Below, in pieces: positions 40,545-51,424 of a stretch of DNA of 64,000 bases. The stretch's first letter is position 1; every line of letters starts with the position of its first letter. Source of the DNA: Stenotrophomonas rhizophila (lineage in GTDB: Bacteria; Pseudomonadota; Gammaproteobacteria; Xanthomonadales; Xanthomonadaceae); contig NZ_CP016294.1 of NCBI RefSeq assembly GCF_001704155.1, forward strand, positions 865,501 through 929,500, given 5' to 3'. A model generated the notes under the pieces. It was not told the origin of the DNA, did no database searches, and worked only from the letters and a program-made list of their open reading frames with translations. The position numbers and the translations under genes were made by a program.

Positions 40545-41405
40545 ATGGGAACGATCGTGTTGCTGCCGATCGGGGTCGATGACAGCGCGCTGGACCGCTG
40601 CCTGGCGGCGCTGGATGCCGGCACGCCGGCGCAGACGCCAGTGTGGCTGGCCGACGATGGCCAGGCCGGGCCGCGTGCGCAGGCGGTGATCGCGCACTGG
40701 CTGGAAAGCACCCCGCTGCGCGCCGAGTACACCCGACGCGCGCGTGCCATCGGCGAAGTGGCGCACCTGGATGAAATGCTGCGCGCCTGCGAAGGCAGTG
40801 AGGTGGTGGTGCTGGCGCCCGATGCGGTACCGGCGCCGGGCTGGCTGCAGCAGCTGGATGCCTGCTTCGCGCGCGATGCCTCGATCGGTTCGGCCACGCC
40901 CTGGTGCAATGCCGGCGAAACCGCGGCCTGGCCACGGCTGGGCGAGATCAACCCGGTGCCGGACGACCTGGACGCGATGGCGCAGGCCTGCGCCGCACTG
41001 CCGACCCTCGACCCCGAACTGCCCTCGGCGGTGACCCACGCGGTCCTGCTGCGGGCCAACGCGCGGCGCAAGGCCGGCGGCCTGGACATGCACAGCTATG
41101 GATCCTGGAACGCGGCGTTGATCGACCTGAGCCTGCGCATGGCCGGGCTGGGCTGGCGCAACGCGCTGTGTGCCAATGCCTATGTCGCGCGCGACGGTGA
41201 AGCACAGGCGCACGACGGTGACCTGGAAGCACTGGGCACGCGCTGGCCGAGTTGGCAGCCGCGGCTGGCCGGCTTCCTGATGGGCGACCCGTTGCTGCAG
41301 GTCAGGCAGGACCTGCAGCGCCTGCACCAGCAGGCGATAATGCCCCGGTCGCAGGGCGATCTGTTCGGATCGCCCGCCGCAACCGCTCCGGAGCCGCCTG
41401 CTTGA
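40545..41405 (+). CDS. Glycosyltransferase-2-like protein (divergent)
   Basis: 286 residues. The start MGTIVLLPIGVDDSALDRCL and VVLAPDAVPAPGWLQQLDACF fit a GT-A (family 2) Rossmann fold, but the expected acidic DXD-like metal motif is reduced to APDA, so catalytic ability is uncertain. Its substrate is unknown. It stands 43 bp after xpsD and its stop overlaps the TTG start of the next glycosyltransferase, so the two form a pair. Whether they depend on the xps promoter is not clear from sequence. Confidence 0.7.
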   Translation: MGTIVLLPIGVDDSALDRCLAALDAGTPAQTPVWLADDGQAGPRAQAVIAHWLESTPLRAEYTRRARAIGEVAHLDEMLRACEGSEVVVLAPDAVPAPGWLQQLDACFARDASIGSATPWCNAGETAAWPRLGEINPVPDDLDAMAQACAALPTLDPELPSAVTHAVLLRANARRKAGGLDMHSYGSWNAALIDLSLRMAGLGWRNALCANAYVARDGEAQAHDGDLEALGTRWPSWQPRLAGFLMGDPLLQVRQDLQRLHQQAIMPRSQGDLFGSPAATAPEPPA

Positions 41406-42238
41406 ATCCCTGCATTGCCGTCATCATCGTCAGCTACCAGAGTGCCAGCACGCTGGACCAATGCCTGACGCGGTTGCGCGCGGCCGACGAGGTCGCCGAG
41501 ATCCGCGTGGTCGACAACAATTCCGACGATGGCACGCTGGACATCGTGCAGCGCCATGCAACTGCCGACCCGCGCCTGCACTTCATCGCCAACCCCGACA
41601 ACCCGGGCTTCGCCGCCGCCAACAACCAGGGCGTTGCCGACAGCCGGGCGCCGTGGTTGGCCTTCATCAACCCGGACCTGATGGTCCAGGCCGGTACGCT
41701 GGCGCAGCTGCGCGCGCGCGGAGAGGCCTTGGGCGATTGCGTGCTGGGCGTGGAGCAGGTGGACGAGCAGGGCCAGCCCGATGCAGCGGTGCGCCGCCGC
41801 GATCCCGATTTCGGCGCCATGCTGCGCCACCCGGGGCAGGGCGCAAAGCTGGCCATCCCGGCTGACCCGACGCAGGTGCTGCAGACGGTGCCGGCGCTGT
41901 CCGGGGCGCTGCTGTTGATGCCGCGCGCGTTGTTCGACCGCATCGGCGGCTGGGATGCCGGCTACCGCCTGCATGCCGAAGACCTGGACCTGTGCCGCCG
42001 CGCGCGCGAAGCCGGGGCGGTGGTGGCCATCGCCAATGACCTGCAGGTGGTGCATGTGCGCGGCGTGTCGAGCCGTTCGCGGCCGTTCTTCGTGGAATGG
42101 CACAAGCATCGCGGTCTGTGGCGTTACTTCCGCCGGTTCGAGGCGCCGCGGCGCAACCTGCTGGTGCAGGCGGCCGTGTGGGGTGCGATCTGGGCGCACG
42201 CCGCGGCCCAGGTGCCACGGTTGCTGCGCGGTCGCTGA
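41402..42238 (+). CDS. Family 2 glycosyltransferase (rhamnosyltransferase-like)
   Basis: 278 residues from TTG 41402, which overlaps the previous stop (TTGA). Motifs of the WcaA/rhamnosyltransferase type of GT2 are intact: [53 protein letters not shown], and [23 protein letters not shown] with the ED acceptor-side acid. It probably transfers a deoxyhexose onto an envelope glycan. An upstream in-frame start would lie entirely within the preceding gene. Confidence 0.85.
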   Translation: MNPCIAVIIVSYQSASTLDQCLTRLRAADEVAEIRVVDNNSDDGTLDIVQRHATADPRLHFIANPDNPGFAAANNQGVADSRAPWLAFINPDLMVQAGTLAQLRARGEALGDCVLGVEQVDEQGQPDAAVRRRDPDFGAMLRHPGQGAKLAIPADPTQVLQTVPALSGALLLMPRALFDRIGGWDAGYRLHAEDLDLCRRAREAGAVVAIANDLQVVHVRGVSSRSRPFFVEWHKHRGLWRYFRRFEAPRRNLLVQAAVWGAIWAHAAAQVPRLLRGR

Positions 42239-42312
42239 AACGCGTGCCCACCAGCGGTGGGCACCTGCCGGGGGGGGCGGACATGGGGACGCGCCGATGG
42301 CGGATGGCGCCG

Positions 42313-42337
42313 GTAGGTACCGACCGTTGGTCGCTAC
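42313..42337. repeat. SMAG-like element with both GTAG and CTAC ends
   Basis: GTAG at 42313-42316, stem CGACC / GGTCG around GTT, CTAC at 42334-42337. It is the copy in the window with both terminal tetranucleotides preserved, 26 bp before pncB. Confidence 0.75.
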
Positions 42338-42362
42338 ATGCTCGCAGGCGCATAATCCGGGC

Positions 42363-43538
42363 ATGATCATCCAGTCCCTGCTCGACACCGACCTGTACAA
42401 ATTCACCATGATGCAGGCGGTGCTGCACCAGCACCCCGGCGCGCAGGTCCAGTACCGGTTCAAGTGCCGCACGCCGGGCATCGACCTGGCGGCGTTCGTC
42501 GATCAGATCAACGCCGAAATCGATCATCTGTGCAGCCTGCGCTTCAGCGCCGAAGAGCTGGACTACATGCGCGGGCTGCGCTTCGTGAAGCCGGACTTCG
42601 CCGACTTCCTCGGCCTGTTCCACCTGGACCGCAAGTACATCGACCTGCGCCCGTCGCAGGCCGTGCCGGGTGAGATCGAGCTGGACATCACCGGGCCGTG
42701 GCTGCACACGATCCTGTTCGAAGTGCCGCTGCTGGCGATCATCAACGAGGTCTGGTTCCGCAACACCAGCACGCCGGACTTCGCCGAAGGCGAGCGTCGC
42801 CTGCAGGCCAAGACCGCGCTGCTGCGCGACACACCGGGCTTCGAGCTGTGCCGCATTGCCGACTACGGCAGCCGCCGCCGCTATTCGCGCGACTGGCACG
42901 CACGCATGCTGCCGATGCTGCGCGATGCGCTGGGCGACCAGTTCGTGGGCACCAGTAACGTGCATTTCGCGCGGCTGTACGGCATGACCCCGCACGGCAC
43001 CATGGCCCATGAGTACCTGCAGGCGTTCCAGGCACTGGGTCCGCGCCTGCGCGATTCACAGGTGGCGGCGCTGGAATCGTGGGCGCGCGAGTATCGCGGC
43101 GACCTGGGCATCGCGCTGTCCGACGTGGTCGGGCTGGACGCGTTCCTGCGCGACTTCGACATGTACTTCTGCAAGCTGTTCGATGGCGTGCGCCACGATT
43201 CGGGCGACCCCTTCAGCTGGGGCGACCGGATGCTGGCGCACTTCAAGGAGCGCCGCGTGGACCCACGCAGCAAGGTGCTGGTGTTCAGCGACGGGCTCAA
43301 CATCGAAAAGGTGATGCGCCTGTTCGATTACTTCCGTGGCCGCTGCCAGGTCGCGTTCGGGGTGGGCACCCACCTCACCAACGACCTGGGCCCGACCCCG
43401 CTCAACATCGTGATCAAGATGGTCCGCTGCAACGGCCAGCCGGTTGCCAAGCTCAGCGATTCGCCGGGTAAGAGCATGTGCGACGACCCGGGCTACCTGG
43501 CCTACCTGCGCCAGGTATTCGAGCTGCCGCCGGCATGA
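42363..43538 (+). CDS. pncB: Nicotinate phosphoribosyltransferase PncB
   Basis: 391 residues. It joins nicotinate to PRPP with ATP hydrolysis, the first step of NAD salvage. The opening [22 protein letters not shown] is diagnostic, followed by the family's LDLRYxKPDF-like stretch ([14 protein letters not shown]), [10 protein letters not shown] near the phosphorylated His position, and [22 protein letters not shown]. The C-terminal part has VKxSxDxGK-like [18 protein letters not shown]. It converges with the permease gene; a hairpin lies between them. Confidence 0.96.
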   Translation: MIIQSLLDTDLYKFTMMQAVLHQHPGAQVQYRFKCRTPGIDLAAFVDQINAEIDHLCSLRFSAEELDYMRGLRFVKPDFADFLGLFHLDRKYIDLRPSQAVPGEIELDITGPWLHTILFEVPLLAIINEVWFRNTSTPDFAEGERRLQAKTALLRDTPGFELCRIADYGSRRRYSRDWHARMLPMLRDALGDQFVGTSNVHFARLYGMTPHGTMAHEYLQAFQALGPRLRDSQVAALESWAREYRGDLGIALSDVVGLDAFLRDFDMYFCKLFDGVRHDSGDPFSWGDRMLAHFKERRVDPRSKVLVFSDGLNIEKVMRLFDYFRGRCQVAFGVGTHLTNDLGPTPLNIVIKMVRCNGQPVAKLSDSPGKSMCDDPGYLAYLRQVFELPPA

Positions 43539-43544
43539 GGCGGG

Positions 43545-43563
43545 TCACGACCGTTGGTCGTGA
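43545..43563. repeat. Hairpin between convergent pncB and permease genes
   Basis: Perfect 8-bp stem TCACGACC / GGTCGTGA with a GTT loop, 6 bp after the pncB stop and 9 bp before the permease stop. It has the core of the GTAG family but no GTAG end; it may act as a bidirectional transcription barrier. Confidence 0.65.
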
Positions 43564-43572
43564 CGCTCTGTA

Positions 43573-44889
<1,317 letters not shown>

Positions 44890-44935
44890 GGCGGGGGTCC
44901 AAATCAAGAGCCTTCGTCTGGTGCATCTCTGGCTG

Positions 44936-45044
44936 AGGGCCGACGGGTGCGGGGGTACGGGGGGCGCCGTGAACCCTTCCATGGGGGCTCTTGCGAAACA
45001 TCCATGTTTCGCAAAGCCCCCGTACCCCCGCACCCGCCGGCCCT
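44936..45044. repeat. Large nested palindrome 1
   Basis: Outer arms 44936-44963 and 45016-45044 pair over about 28 bp with one mismatch; a perfect inner hairpin GCGAAACAT / ATGTTTCGC sits at 44993-45012. It lies just upstream of the permease start and so may be in its leader. Confidence 0.8.
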
Positions 45045-45160
45045 CCCGGATACGGTCGGTGGCCATGGAAAATCAAATGCCGTTTCGATCATTTCCATGC
45101 GTGCTGCGTAGGGACACGCCATGCGTATTTGCTCTTCCTGTCCGCACGCGACCAATCTTC

Positions 45161-45275
45161 GAGGGAGGCCGGCGGGCAGCCCCTGTAGGGACTGTCAAAA
45201 ACATGGATGTTTTTGCCAAGCCCCCAAGGATGGGTTTACGGCGTGTCCCGTAAGGGGCTGCCCGACGGCCTCCCT
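45161..45275. repeat. Large nested palindrome 2
   Basis: Outer arms pair over 21 bp with one mismatch (GGGAGGCCGGCGGGCAGCCCC against 45254-45274), with an inner perfect hairpin AAAAACAT / ATGTTTTT at 45197-45214 and the words GGCCGGCGGG and AAGCCCCC shared with palindrome 1. Confidence 0.8.
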
Positions 45276-45315
45276 GCACGCCGCAACAGAGACGCTGCCG
45301 TAAACACCAGAATGC

Positions 45316-45344
45316 AAAACGGCCGCGCGAGCGCGGCCGTTTTT
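45316..45344 (-). terminator. Terminator of ettA
   Basis: Perfect 10-bp stem ACGGCCGCGC / GCGCGGCCGT with a GA loop, flanked by AAAA and TTTT, so it can work in both directions. It begins 6 bp after the ettA stop. Confidence 0.85.
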
Positions 45345-45349
45345 CCTTC

Positions 45350-47014
45350 TTACTTCAGCGCCTTGAAGCGCAGGCGCTTCGGGGCGGCGTCGTCGCCCAT
45401 GCGGCGGCGCTTGTCTTCTTCGTATTCGCGGTAGTTGCCCTGGAAGAACTCCACGTGCGAATCGCCTTCGAACGCCAGGATGTGGGTCGCGATGCGATCC
45501 AGGAACCAGCGGTCATGCGAAATCACGAACGTGTTGCCCGGGAATTCCAGCAGCGCATCTTCCAGCGCACGCAGGGTTTCGATGTCCAGATCGTTCGACG
45601 GTTCGTCGAGCAGCAGCACGTTGCCACCCTGCAGCAGGGTCTTGGCCATGTGCAGGCGGCCACGCTCACCACCGGACAGCGAACCCACCAGCTTCTGCTG
45701 GTCCTGGCCCTTGAAGTTGAAGCGGCCGATGTAGGCGCGCGACTGGATCTCGATGCCGTTGATGTTGAGGATGTCCAGGCCGCCGGCGATTTCCTGGAAG
45801 ACGTTGTGGTTGCCCTCCAGAGCGTCGCGGCTCTGGTCCACGTAGGACAGCTTGACGGTCGGACCGACCACGATCTCGCCGGAATCCGGCTTCTCCTGGC
45901 CCGTGATCATCTTGAACAGGGTCGACTTACCGGCACCGTTGGGGCCGATGATGCCCACGATCGCGCCGGCCGGGACCAGGAAGCTCAGTTCGTCGAACAG
46001 CAGGCGGTCGCCGAACTTCTTGGACACGTTCTTGAACTCCATCACCGAATTGCCCAGGCGCTCGCCCGGCGGGATGAAGATTTCATTGGTTTCGTTGCGC
46101 TTCTGGTAATCGACCGACTGCAGCTCTTCCAGGCGGGCCAGACGGGCCTTGCCCTTGGTGCGGCCGCCCTTGGCGTTCTGGCGCGACCACTCCAGTTCCT
46201 TCTGGATCGCCTTCTGGCGCGACTTCTCCTGGTTGTCTTCCTGCTTCAGGCGCTCGTCCTTCTGCATCAGCCAGTCGGTGTAGTTGCCCTTCCACGGAAT
46301 GCCGCGGCCGCGGTCAAGTTCCAGGATCCATTCGGCGGCGTTGTCCAGGAAGTAGCGGTCATGGGTGACCGCCACCACGGTGCCGGTATAGCGCGCCAGG
46401 AACTGTTCCAGCCATTCCACCGACTCGGCGTCGAGATGGTTGGTCGGTTCGTCGAGCAGCAGCATGTCCGGCTTCTGCAACAGCAGGCGGCACAGCGCCA
46501 CGCGGCGCTTCTCACCACCGGACAGCTTGCCCACGATGGCATCCCACGGCGGCAGGCGCAGCGCATCGGCGGCCACGTCCAGCTGGTTTTCCAGGGTGTG
46601 CGAGTCACCGGCGGCCAGGATGGCCTCCAGGCGCTCCTGTTCCTTGGCCAGCTTGTCGAAATCGGCACCTTCCTCGGCATAGGCCAGGTACACCGCGTCC
46701 AGCGCGGCCTGGGCCTGCAGCACTTCGCCCACGCCTTCCTCGACCGCTTCACGCACGGTCTTGGTCGGGTCCAGCTCCGGTTCCTGTGCCAGGTAGCCGA
46801 CCTTGATGCCGGCCTGCGGGCGGGCTTCGCCCTCGAAATCGGTGTCCACGCCGGCCATGATCTTCAGCACCGTGGACTTGCCGGCACCGTTCAGGCCCAG
46901 CAGGCCGATCTTGGCACCCGGGAAGAACGACAGCGAGATGTCCTTGATGATCTGCCGCTTGGGCGGGACCACCTTGCTGACTTTGTTCATGGTGTAGATG
47001 TATTGCGAGGACAT
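45350..47014 (-). CDS. ettA: Energy-dependent translational throttle protein EttA (ABC-F)
   Basis: 554 residues, matching E. coli EttA length. Two ABC domains without membrane spans: Walker A GLNGAGKST and GPNGAGKST, signatures LSGGEKRRV and LSGGERGRL, Walker B LLLDEPTNHLD and LLLDEPSNDLD. The linker contains the EttA-type arm and a long charged helix. EttA binds the ribosomal E site and gates the first elongation steps according to ADP/ATP ratio. Start MSSQYIYTMNKVSKVVPPKR fits the family and has GGAG upstream; an in-frame ATG 45 nt earlier is less likely. Confidence 0.95.
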   Translation of the reverse strand: MSSQYIYTMNKVSKVVPPKRQIIKDISLSFFPGAKIGLLGLNGAGKSTVLKIMAGVDTDFEGEARPQAGIKVGYLAQEPELDPTKTVREAVEEGVGEVLQAQAALDAVYLAYAEEGADFDKLAKEQERLEAILAAGDSHTLENQLDVAADALRLPPWDAIVGKLSGGEKRRVALCRLLLQKPDMLLLDEPTNHLDAESVEWLEQFLARYTGTVVAVTHDRYFLDNAAEWILELDRGRGIPWKGNYTDWLMQKDERLKQEDNQEKSRQKAIQKELEWSRQNAKGGRTKGKARLARLEELQSVDYQKRNETNEIFIPPGERLGNSVMEFKNVSKKFGDRLLFDELSFLVPAGAIVGIIGPNGAGKSTLFKMITGQEKPDSGEIVVGPTVKLSYVDQSRDALEGNHNVFQEIAGGLDILNINGIEIQSRAYIGRFNFKGQDQQKLVGSLSGGERGRLHMAKTLLQGGNVLLLDEPSNDLDIETLRALEDALLEFPGNTFVISHDRWFLDRIATHILAFEGDSHVEFFQGNYREYEEDKRRRMGDDAAPKRLRFKALK

Positions 47015-47170
47015 GAGCTCTCCGAAGGCGCAACCCTGCGCCCGTTCCGTCAGGAACAAGCACAGATGAAAAGGGATGGCGCCAATTATAGCCCGAAGCG
47101 GTGACCCCCGCCGGCCGGCCCGTGGGGCGGGCCTTGCCGCTGCCTGAATGGGTCGTCAAAGCGATTGAAT

Positions 47171-47198
47171 TGGAAACCGTTTCCAGCCGGAAACCGTT
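47171..47198. promoter_or_regulatory. Palindromic operator-like site with a partial direct repeat
   Basis: TGGAAAC-C-GTTTCCA (47171-47185) is a perfect 7+1+7 palindrome; GGAAACCGTT recurs at 47189-47198, 17 bp downstream. It lies in the ettA / RcnB-like divergent spacer, 50 bp before the latter's ATG. Confidence 0.45.
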
Positions 47199-47247
47199 CA
47201 GACGACGTCAGCATGATGGAGCCATCACTCACCAAGCGAGGCCAGAC

Positions 47248-47712
47248 ATGCGCATGAATCGAATTGTGGTCGGGACCGTGGCCTCGCTGCTCGCGCTGGG
47301 CAGCATCGCCCCGGCCTTCGCTGACGACCATCGCGGCCGTGGCCACGACCGCCACCATGATGATCGTCATGACCGTCGCCATGACCGCCACGACGACCGC
47401 CGCGACTGGCGCGACGACCGCCGTGAAGCCCACCACGACCGCCGCTACTACGACAACCGGGGCTATTACCGCCCGGCACCGCCGCCGCGCGTGGTCTACC
47501 GGCCGGCCCCGGGCCGCGGTTACGGCTGGGCCCGCGGCCACCGCTACAACGAGTACTACCGGGGCCCGGTCTACGTGGTCAATGACTACAGCCGCTACTC
47601 GGTGCGGCGCCCGCCGCGTGACCACCACTGGATCCGCGACGACCGTGGCAACCTGCTGCTGGTCGCCATCGCCACCGGCATCATCGCCGACTACGTGATC
47701 AACAACCGGTAA
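47248..47712 (+). CDS. RcnB-like periplasmic protein, His/Arg/Asp-rich
   Basis: 154 residues. Signal peptide (RIVVGTVASLLALGSIAPAFA), then about 45 residues consisting almost only of His, Asp and Arg with some Tyr, a Pro/Tyr-rich linker (YYRPAPPPRVVYRPAPG), and a conserved-looking end RPPRDHHWIRDDRGNLLLVAIATGIIADYVI. That end is the signature of RcnB/YohN-type proteins, of which E. coli RcnB takes part in Ni/Co homeostasis. Metal binding here is inference from the His/Asp content. ATG 47248 or 47254 both suit the signal peptide; longer starts have no RBS. Confidence 0.75.
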   Translation: MRMNRIVVGTVASLLALGSIAPAFADDHRGRGHDRHHDDRHDRRHDRHDDRRDWRDDRREAHHDRRYYDNRGYYRPAPPPRVVYRPAPGRGYGWARGHRYNEYYRGPVYVVNDYSRYSVRRPPRDHHWIRDDRGNLLLVAIATGIIADYVINNR

Positions 47713-47735
47713 CCCGGGGCCCTGGCCCCAAACCG

Positions 47736-47764
47736 AAAGCGCGCCCCAGGGCGCGCTTTTTTTT
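47736..47764 (+). terminator. Intrinsic terminator after the RcnB-like gene
   Basis: AAAGCGCGCCC / GGGCGCGCTTT stem around a short CA centre, followed by a run of eight T's. It stands 24 bp after the stop and about 70 bp before glyA. Confidence 0.85.
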
Positions 47765-47831
47765 CGCGTGGCCCCCCAGGGCCGCTTACAATCAGGGGCC
47801 CGCTGTTTCCCCCTTCTGCCTGGAGTAAGCG

Positions 47832-49084
<1,253 letters not shown>

Positions 49085-49085
<1 letters not shown>

Positions 49086-49528
49086 TGGGCGAGACCCTGC
49101 AGCGGCGCCTGTACATCGCGCAGGCGCTGCTGCTGGGGTTGCCCGCGCTGGTCGCCGGTGGCGGCGTGGCCGGGCTGGCGTTGTACGTCTTTTTCGACCG
49201 CCACGGCTACATGGCCAATCGTGAAGGCCTGTTCCTGCTGGGATGGGCCTTGGCCGGGGTGTGTGGCCTGCTGGGCTGGGCCTGGCTGAGCGTGGTCTAC
49301 CTGCGCAGGGGGCGAACCGCCCTGCGCAACACCGGGCTGCTGCCGTGGCTGGGGCTGGGGTTGGGCGTGGTGGCCGCGCTGGGCGTGGTCGCACTGGTCG
49401 CTTACAACTCGCTTTCCGGCAGCTCGTGGCGGGCGCTGGGCTATCTCATCGTGGGTCCGCCGCTGCTGGTCTGCAGCGCGCATCTGCTCTGGTTGCGGAC
49501 GGTTCCGGCCGCTGCCGGCGAATCCTGA
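49085..49528 (+). CDS. Small integral membrane protein, unknown function
   Basis: 147 residues with four hydrophobic segments (ALLLGLPALVAGGGVAGLALY; LFLLGWALAGVCGLLGWAWL; LLPWLGLGLGVVAALGVVALV; LGYLIVGPPLLVCSAHLLWL). I recognise no family. Starts one base into the glyA stop codon, so it is probably translated with glyA; nrdR follows after 93 bp. Confidence 0.7.
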
Positions 49529-49621
49529 TCGACATCGCGATTTGTACGCCGGGGTCTTCTCAGGTACCGTTGCGACGCTGCCGTGACCACGGCATGACGT
49601 TTCTCCGATGCAAGGCGTTCC

Positions 49622-50143
49622 ATGTACTGTCCGTTCTGCCAGCATGCCGATACCCGGGTGATCGACTCGCGCGTCTCCGAAGACGGTGCGACGATCCGCC
49701 GTCGGCGTGAGTGCGAGGCCTGCAGCGAGCGCTTCAGCACCCTGGAAACCATCGAATTGAAGCTGCCGGCGATCGTGAAAAGCGATGGCAGCCGCGAGCA
49801 GTTCGATGCGCGCAAGCTGCGGGTGGGTTTCGACCGCGCGCTGCAGAAGCGCCCGGTGCCCGAAGACAAGATCGAACTGGCGGTGCGCGCGGTGATGCAG
49901 CAGCTGCGCATGTGCGGCGAGCGCGAGATTCCGTCGATCAAGGTCGGCGAGTTCGTGATGAACGAACTGCGCAAGCTCGATCATGTGGCGTACGTGCGGT
50001 TTGCGTCGGTTTACCGAAGCTTCGAGGACGTGGCTGATTTCCGCGAGGAAATCGAGAAGCTCGAACGCGAGCTGCCGTCCAGTACCGAACAGCTGCAGCT
50101 GCTGGGCGATGTGATCGCCCTGACCAAGAAAAAGAAGGGGTAG
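49622..50143 (+). CDS. nrdR: Transcriptional repressor NrdR
   Basis: 173 residues. An N-terminal zinc ribbon ([17 protein letters not shown] ... [16 protein letters not shown], with both CxxC pairs) is followed by an ATP-cone domain ([23 protein letters not shown]). NrdR senses ATP/dATP and represses ribonucleotide reductase genes by binding NrdR boxes. The glyA-nrdR-ribD order is common in Proteobacteria. The TAG stop is embedded in a GTAG hairpin. Confidence 0.96.
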   Translation: MYCPFCQHADTRVIDSRVSEDGATIRRRRECEACSERFSTLETIELKLPAIVKSDGSREQFDARKLRVGFDRALQKRPVPEDKIELAVRAVMQQLRMCGEREIPSIKVGEFVMNELRKLDHVAYVRFASVYRSFEDVADFREEIEKLERELPSSTEQLQLLGDVIALTKKKKG

Positions 50144-50225
50144 AGCGGACTGTTAGTCCGCTGCTCTTGATCCGCTTCTTGCCGAAGCAGCGGACTAACA
50201 GTCCGCTCTACCAGTCCGCTCTACC
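50139..50225. repeat. Inverted pair of SMAG-like hairpins between nrdR and ribD
   Basis: Copy A (50139-50165) begins GGTAG and has the stem AGCGGACT / AGTCCGCT with a GTT loop. Copy B (50186-50212) is its exact reverse complement over 27 bp, ending CTACC. A 13-bp partial duplication (AGTCCGCTCTACC) follows at 50213-50225. The nrdR stop codon is the TAG of copy A. Confidence 0.85.
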
Positions 50226-50241
50226 GGGGGTTGGCGTTACC

Positions 50242-51333
50242 ATGCCCGCCATGAGCGAGTTCTCCACGTTGGATCATCTGCACATGGCCCGCGCGCTGCG
50301 CCTGGCCGAACGCGGCCGGTTCACCGCCCGGCCCAACCCGATGGTTGGCTGCGTCATCGCGCACGGCGACCGGTTGGTCGGCGAGGGCTGGCACCAGCGC
50401 ACCGGTGGCCCTCACGCCGAAGTGTTCGCGCTGCGCCAGGCCGGCGAGGAGGCGCGGGGTGCCACCGCCTACGTGACCCTGGAACCCTGCGCCCATCACG
50501 GGCGCACCCCGCCGTGCGCGCTGGCATTGATCGAGGCCGGGGTAGCCAGGGTGGTGGCGGCCATGCGCGACCCGTTTCCCAAGGTGGATGGCGGCGGCTT
50601 CGTGCTGCTGCGCGAGGCGGGCATCGAGGTGGCTGAGGGTTTGATGGCGGCGCAGGCGCGTGAGTTGAATCGCGGCTTCCTGTCGCGCGTTGAACGTGGC
50701 CGGCCGTGGCTGCGGGTGAAGCTGGCCGCCAGCCTGGACGGGCGCACGGCGATGGCCGATGGCACCTCCAAGTGGATTACCGGCGGCGCGGCCCGCACGG
50801 ACGTGCAGCGCTGGCGCGCACGTGCCGGTGCGATCCTGACCGGGGCCGATACCGTGTTGGCCGATGACCCGCAGTTGACCGTGAGGCTGGCCGATACCGA
50901 GGTCATGCCGCCGTTGCGGGTGGTGCTCGATACGCGCCTTCGGTCGCTCGAATGCGCGCGGGTGCGCGAGGGTGGGGCGCCGACCCTGTACCTGCACGAT
51001 GCGTCGGTGAGCCCGCCCGATGCGGCCGATGCCGAGTTTGCCAGCGTGCCCAGCCAGGACGGGCGACTGGATCTGGGTGCCGTATTGGCGCTGTTGGCCG
51101 GACGCGGCATCAATGAAGTGCATACCGAAGCCGGGGCCACGCTTTCCGGCGCGCTGCTGGCCGGCGGCTGGGTCGATGAGCTGCTGCTGTACCAGGCGCC
51201 CACGCTGCTGGGAGAGCATGGCCGGCCGCTGCTGGGCGGCCTGGGCATTCACGACATGGCGCAGCAGCGACGGCTGCGGGTCGTCGATCAGCGGCAGGTG
51301 GGGGCCGATCTGCGGCTGTTGCTGCGCGTGTGA
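50242..51333 (+). CDS. ribD: Bifunctional riboflavin deaminase/reductase RibD
   Basis: 363 residues. It deaminates the pyrimidine formed from GTP and reduces the ribose side chain, steps 2 and 3 of riboflavin synthesis. The deaminase zinc motif is HAEVFAL followed by VTLEPCAHHGRTPPC; the reductase half starts about LRVKLAASLDGRTAMADG and includes SKWITGGAARTDVQRWRAR. ATG 50242 (MPAMSEF) and 50251 are both possible; earlier in-frame starts lie inside the SMAG-like pair. Not under the FMN riboswitch, which is 1.7 kb downstream. Confidence 0.95.
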   Translation: MPAMSEFSTLDHLHMARALRLAERGRFTARPNPMVGCVIAHGDRLVGEGWHQRTGGPHAEVFALRQAGEEARGATAYVTLEPCAHHGRTPPCALALIEAGVARVVAAMRDPFPKVDGGGFVLLREAGIEVAEGLMAAQARELNRGFLSRVERGRPWLRVKLAASLDGRTAMADGTSKWITGGAARTDVQRWRARAGAILTGADTVLADDPQLTVRLADTEVMPPLRVVLDTRLRSLECARVREGGAPTLYLHDASVSPPDAADAEFASVPSQDGRLDLGAVLALLAGRGINEVHTEAGATLSGALLAGGWVDELLLYQAPTLLGEHGRPLLGGLGIHDMAQQRRLRVVDQRQVGADLRLLLRV

Positions 51334-51340
51334 GGCTTCT

Positions 51341-51362
51341 GCCACGCAGGGCGTGGCACTAC
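51341..51362. repeat. SMAG-like hairpin ending in CTAC
   Basis: Stem GCCACGC / GCGTGGC with an AGG loop, followed by ACTAC, just after the ribD stop. It lies 16 bp from a second, GTAG-type hairpin. Confidence 0.6.
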
Positions 51363-51377
51363 GCCTCGGGTAGGCCG

Positions 51378-51402
51378 GTAGCACCCGACCGTTGGTCGGG
51401 TG
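51378..51402. repeat. SMAG-like GTAG hairpin after ribD
   Basis: GTAG then stem CACCCGACC / GGTCGGGTG with a GTT loop. It is the longest perfect single stem of the family in this window (9 bp) and lies at the convergent ends of ribD and the antitoxin gene. Confidence 0.75.
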
Positions 51403-51424
51403 GCGCCGCACGGCGGCGGGCAGA

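Larger units (their letters stand above)
44890..45349. other. Repeat-rich spacer between the permease and ettA
   Basis: 460 bp with no convincing gene. It contains two large nested palindromes (44936-45044, 45161-45275) and the ettA terminator. The short open frames here are by-products of the palindromes. Confidence 0.7.

Noticed and set aside
44904..45303. Several 60-85-codon frames in the permease-ettA spacer
   Set aside because: They arise from the arms of the palindromes and read as Pro/Arg-rich fragments without ribosome binding sites.
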